Source: an uncultured Sulfurovum sp. (GTDB lineage Bacteria; Campylobacterota; Campylobacteria; Campylobacterales; Sulfurovaceae). From it: 7,656 bases of DNA. This document shows positions 6,993 to 7,656 of the stretch, piece after piece. Location of the stretch: the NCBI GenBank assembly GCA_937938065.1, contig CALDBH010000012.1:1-7656 (forward strand), in the 5' to 3' direction. Under the pieces are notes generated by a model. That model was not told the DNA's origin, made no database searches, and saw nothing but the letters and a program-made list of their open reading frames with translations. The translations under genes and the position numbers were made by a program. Each line of letters starts with the position of its first letter. Position 1 is the stretch's first letter.

Positions 6993-6998
6993 GTAGAC

Positions 6999-7053
6999 AT
7001 TCTAGCACTTCTATGGTTATTTTAGTATAATAAACCATGAATAAATTACTCAA
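6999..7053 (-). promoter_or_regulatory. Candidate promoter(s) of the bat operon
   Basis: On the minus strand TTGAGT (7053-7048) is followed after 18 nt by TATACT (7029-7024), a fair sigma-70 type pair that would start RNA near 7017 and give a leader of about 25 nt. A second candidate closer in is the extended -10 TGCTAGAAT (7007-6999), lying exactly 6 nt before the batA ATG, which would make a leaderless message. The 44-bp gap is the only non-coding stretch upstream of the five-gene operon, so a promoter here is expected. Which of the two is used cannot be told by reading. Confidence 0.45.
7026..7031 (+). promoter_or_regulatory. Perfect -10 box (TATAAT) of the AsmA-like gene
   Basis: TATAAT sits at 7026-7031, preceded by a T-rich run (TTATTTTAG), with no TTGACA-like box 16-18 nt upstream. 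A T-rich stretch without a -35 box is the style known for Campylobacter and Helicobacter sigma-70 promoters. Only 5 nt separate the box from the ATG at 7037, so the expected RNA start falls on or next to the start codon. It overlaps the opposite-strand TATACT of the bat operon. Confidence 0.55.
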
Positions 7054-7656
7054 GATCACACGTTCGACACTATTATTCCTGTTGCTCATCATATTGGGCC
7101 TCTATTTTCTTATTTTTAGTCCAATAGGTAGCAGTATATTAAAGCCCTACATCAAAAAATCGTTGGAAGAAAAGATAGGAATGCCCGTTGATATCAATGC
7201 ATTTGACCTTGAATATGGAGCATCAAGGTTAGACTTTAGTATCAATAAGCAAGCCGATGTACATATCGAAGTATCACAGTACGATCTATGGGATGATTCC
7301 TATGAGGGTATATATCATATAAAAACCGATCAGTTTACGTATGAAAATAAGAGATTAAATAAAGTAGACATCAAAGGAAACTTCAAATATGTCCCTGAAG
7401 ATATCTATGTGGAAGGGAACGGTACTGCACTTGATGCAAAGGTGGACTACCGCGTTAATATTATTGACAACTTGCCCCAGCAAATTTTACTTAACATAAA
7501 AGATGCACAACTCTCAGAAGTGCTACAGCTCTCAGGACAGCCTGACATAGCACAAGGAAAAATAGACGTTAAGATCAATATCCCTGACATGGGTGGAGAT
7601 ACAGAAAATATATATGGGTATATCGAACTCAAGAAGTCGTATTTTAACCCTACACG
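7037..7656 (+). CDS. AsmA-like membrane-anchored protein, N-terminal part (runs off window)
   Basis: An open frame begins with ATG at 7037 and stays open to the window end, giving 206 complete codons without a stop, so the 3' part is missing. The protein starts MNKLLKITRS, then a single membrane helix at about 11-29. The pattern SPIGSSILKPYIKKSLEEKIGMPVDI (about 28-53) follows, typical of the start of AsmA-type proteins, where a helix leads into a long beta-rich periplasmic domain. The rest alternates short beta-strand-like segments and includes LSEVLQLSGQPDIAQGKIDV at about 159-178, like the repeating unit of AsmA/DUF748 proteins. Family members are linked to outer-membrane biogenesis and lipid transport between membranes. 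No Shine-Dalgarno precedes the ATG, and a TATAAT box ends 5 nt before it. The gene is divergent from batA. The AsmA superfamily call is by pattern and fold style; the exact subfamily is undecided. Confidence 0.75.
   Translation, partial: MNKLLKITRSTLLFLLLIILGLYFLIFSPIGSSILKPYIKKSLEEKIGMPVDINAFDLEYGASRLDFSINKQADVHIEVSQYDLWDDSYEGIYHIKTDQFTYENKRLNKVDIKGNFKYVPEDIYVEGNGTALDAKVDYRVNIIDNLPQQILLNIKDAQLSEVLQLSGQPDIAQGKIDVKINIPDMGGDTENIYGYIELKKSYFNPT

Noticed and set aside
7447..7632. Small open frame on the - strand near the right edge
   Set aside because: It is antisense to the open AsmA-like frame, which has a membrane helix and family-like pattern; no support for the small frame was seen.

Overview
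The window looks like chromosomal DNA of a Campylobacterota (epsilonproteobacterial) species, possibly a Sulfurovum/Sulfurimonas-type organism. The pointers are a moderate to low G+C content judged by eye, dense overlapping genes, a left-edge protein that resembles a family I associate with Campylobacterales, and a TATAAT-type promoter without a -35 box. The genus is inference. No rRNA, tRNA, CRISPR array, insertion sequence or phage gene was seen.

Left block, + strand, 1-1655. The 3' part of a coiled-coil protein of unknown function is joined through a TAATG stop/start overlap to a ChaA-type Ca2+(Na+/K+)/H+ antiporter.

Middle block, - strand, 6992 down to 1658. Five overlapping genes form a complete MoxR/VWA ('Bat', aerotolerance-type) cluster. 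In transcription order they are: batA (membrane VWA protein); a natural fusion of batB (membrane VWA) and batC (TPR); batD (exported, membrane-anchored beta-rich protein); moxR (AAA+ ATPase); and a DUF58 protein. Junctions are ATGA, a 20-nt overlap, ATGA and TAATG, so one transcript with translational coupling is expected. The likely picture is that cytoplasmic MoxR and DUF58 act with an inner-membrane complex of BatA, BatBC and BatD. The VWA and TPR domains of that complex are predicted, by charge distribution around the membrane helices, to face the periplasm. The family is linked to metal-dependent folding or assembly and to envelope or oxidative stress tolerance, but the client here cannot be read from sequence. 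The last gene of this block ends 2 bp from the end of chaA, tail to tail, with no visible terminator.

Right block, + strand, 7037 to the window end. The N-terminal part of an AsmA-like membrane-anchored protein runs off the edge. It is divergent from batA across a 44-bp gap carrying a near-palindromic, apparently bidirectional -10 region. On the + side the -10 is so close to the ATG that a leaderless mRNA is predicted.

The most noteworthy points are the BatB-BatC fusion with a signal-peptide-like segment buried at the seam, a shortened metal-site loop in the DUF58 protein, the better-supported GTG start of batD, the bidirectional/leaderless promoter arrangement, and the unusual Bat gene order. 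I found no clear evidence of an entirely new type of system.
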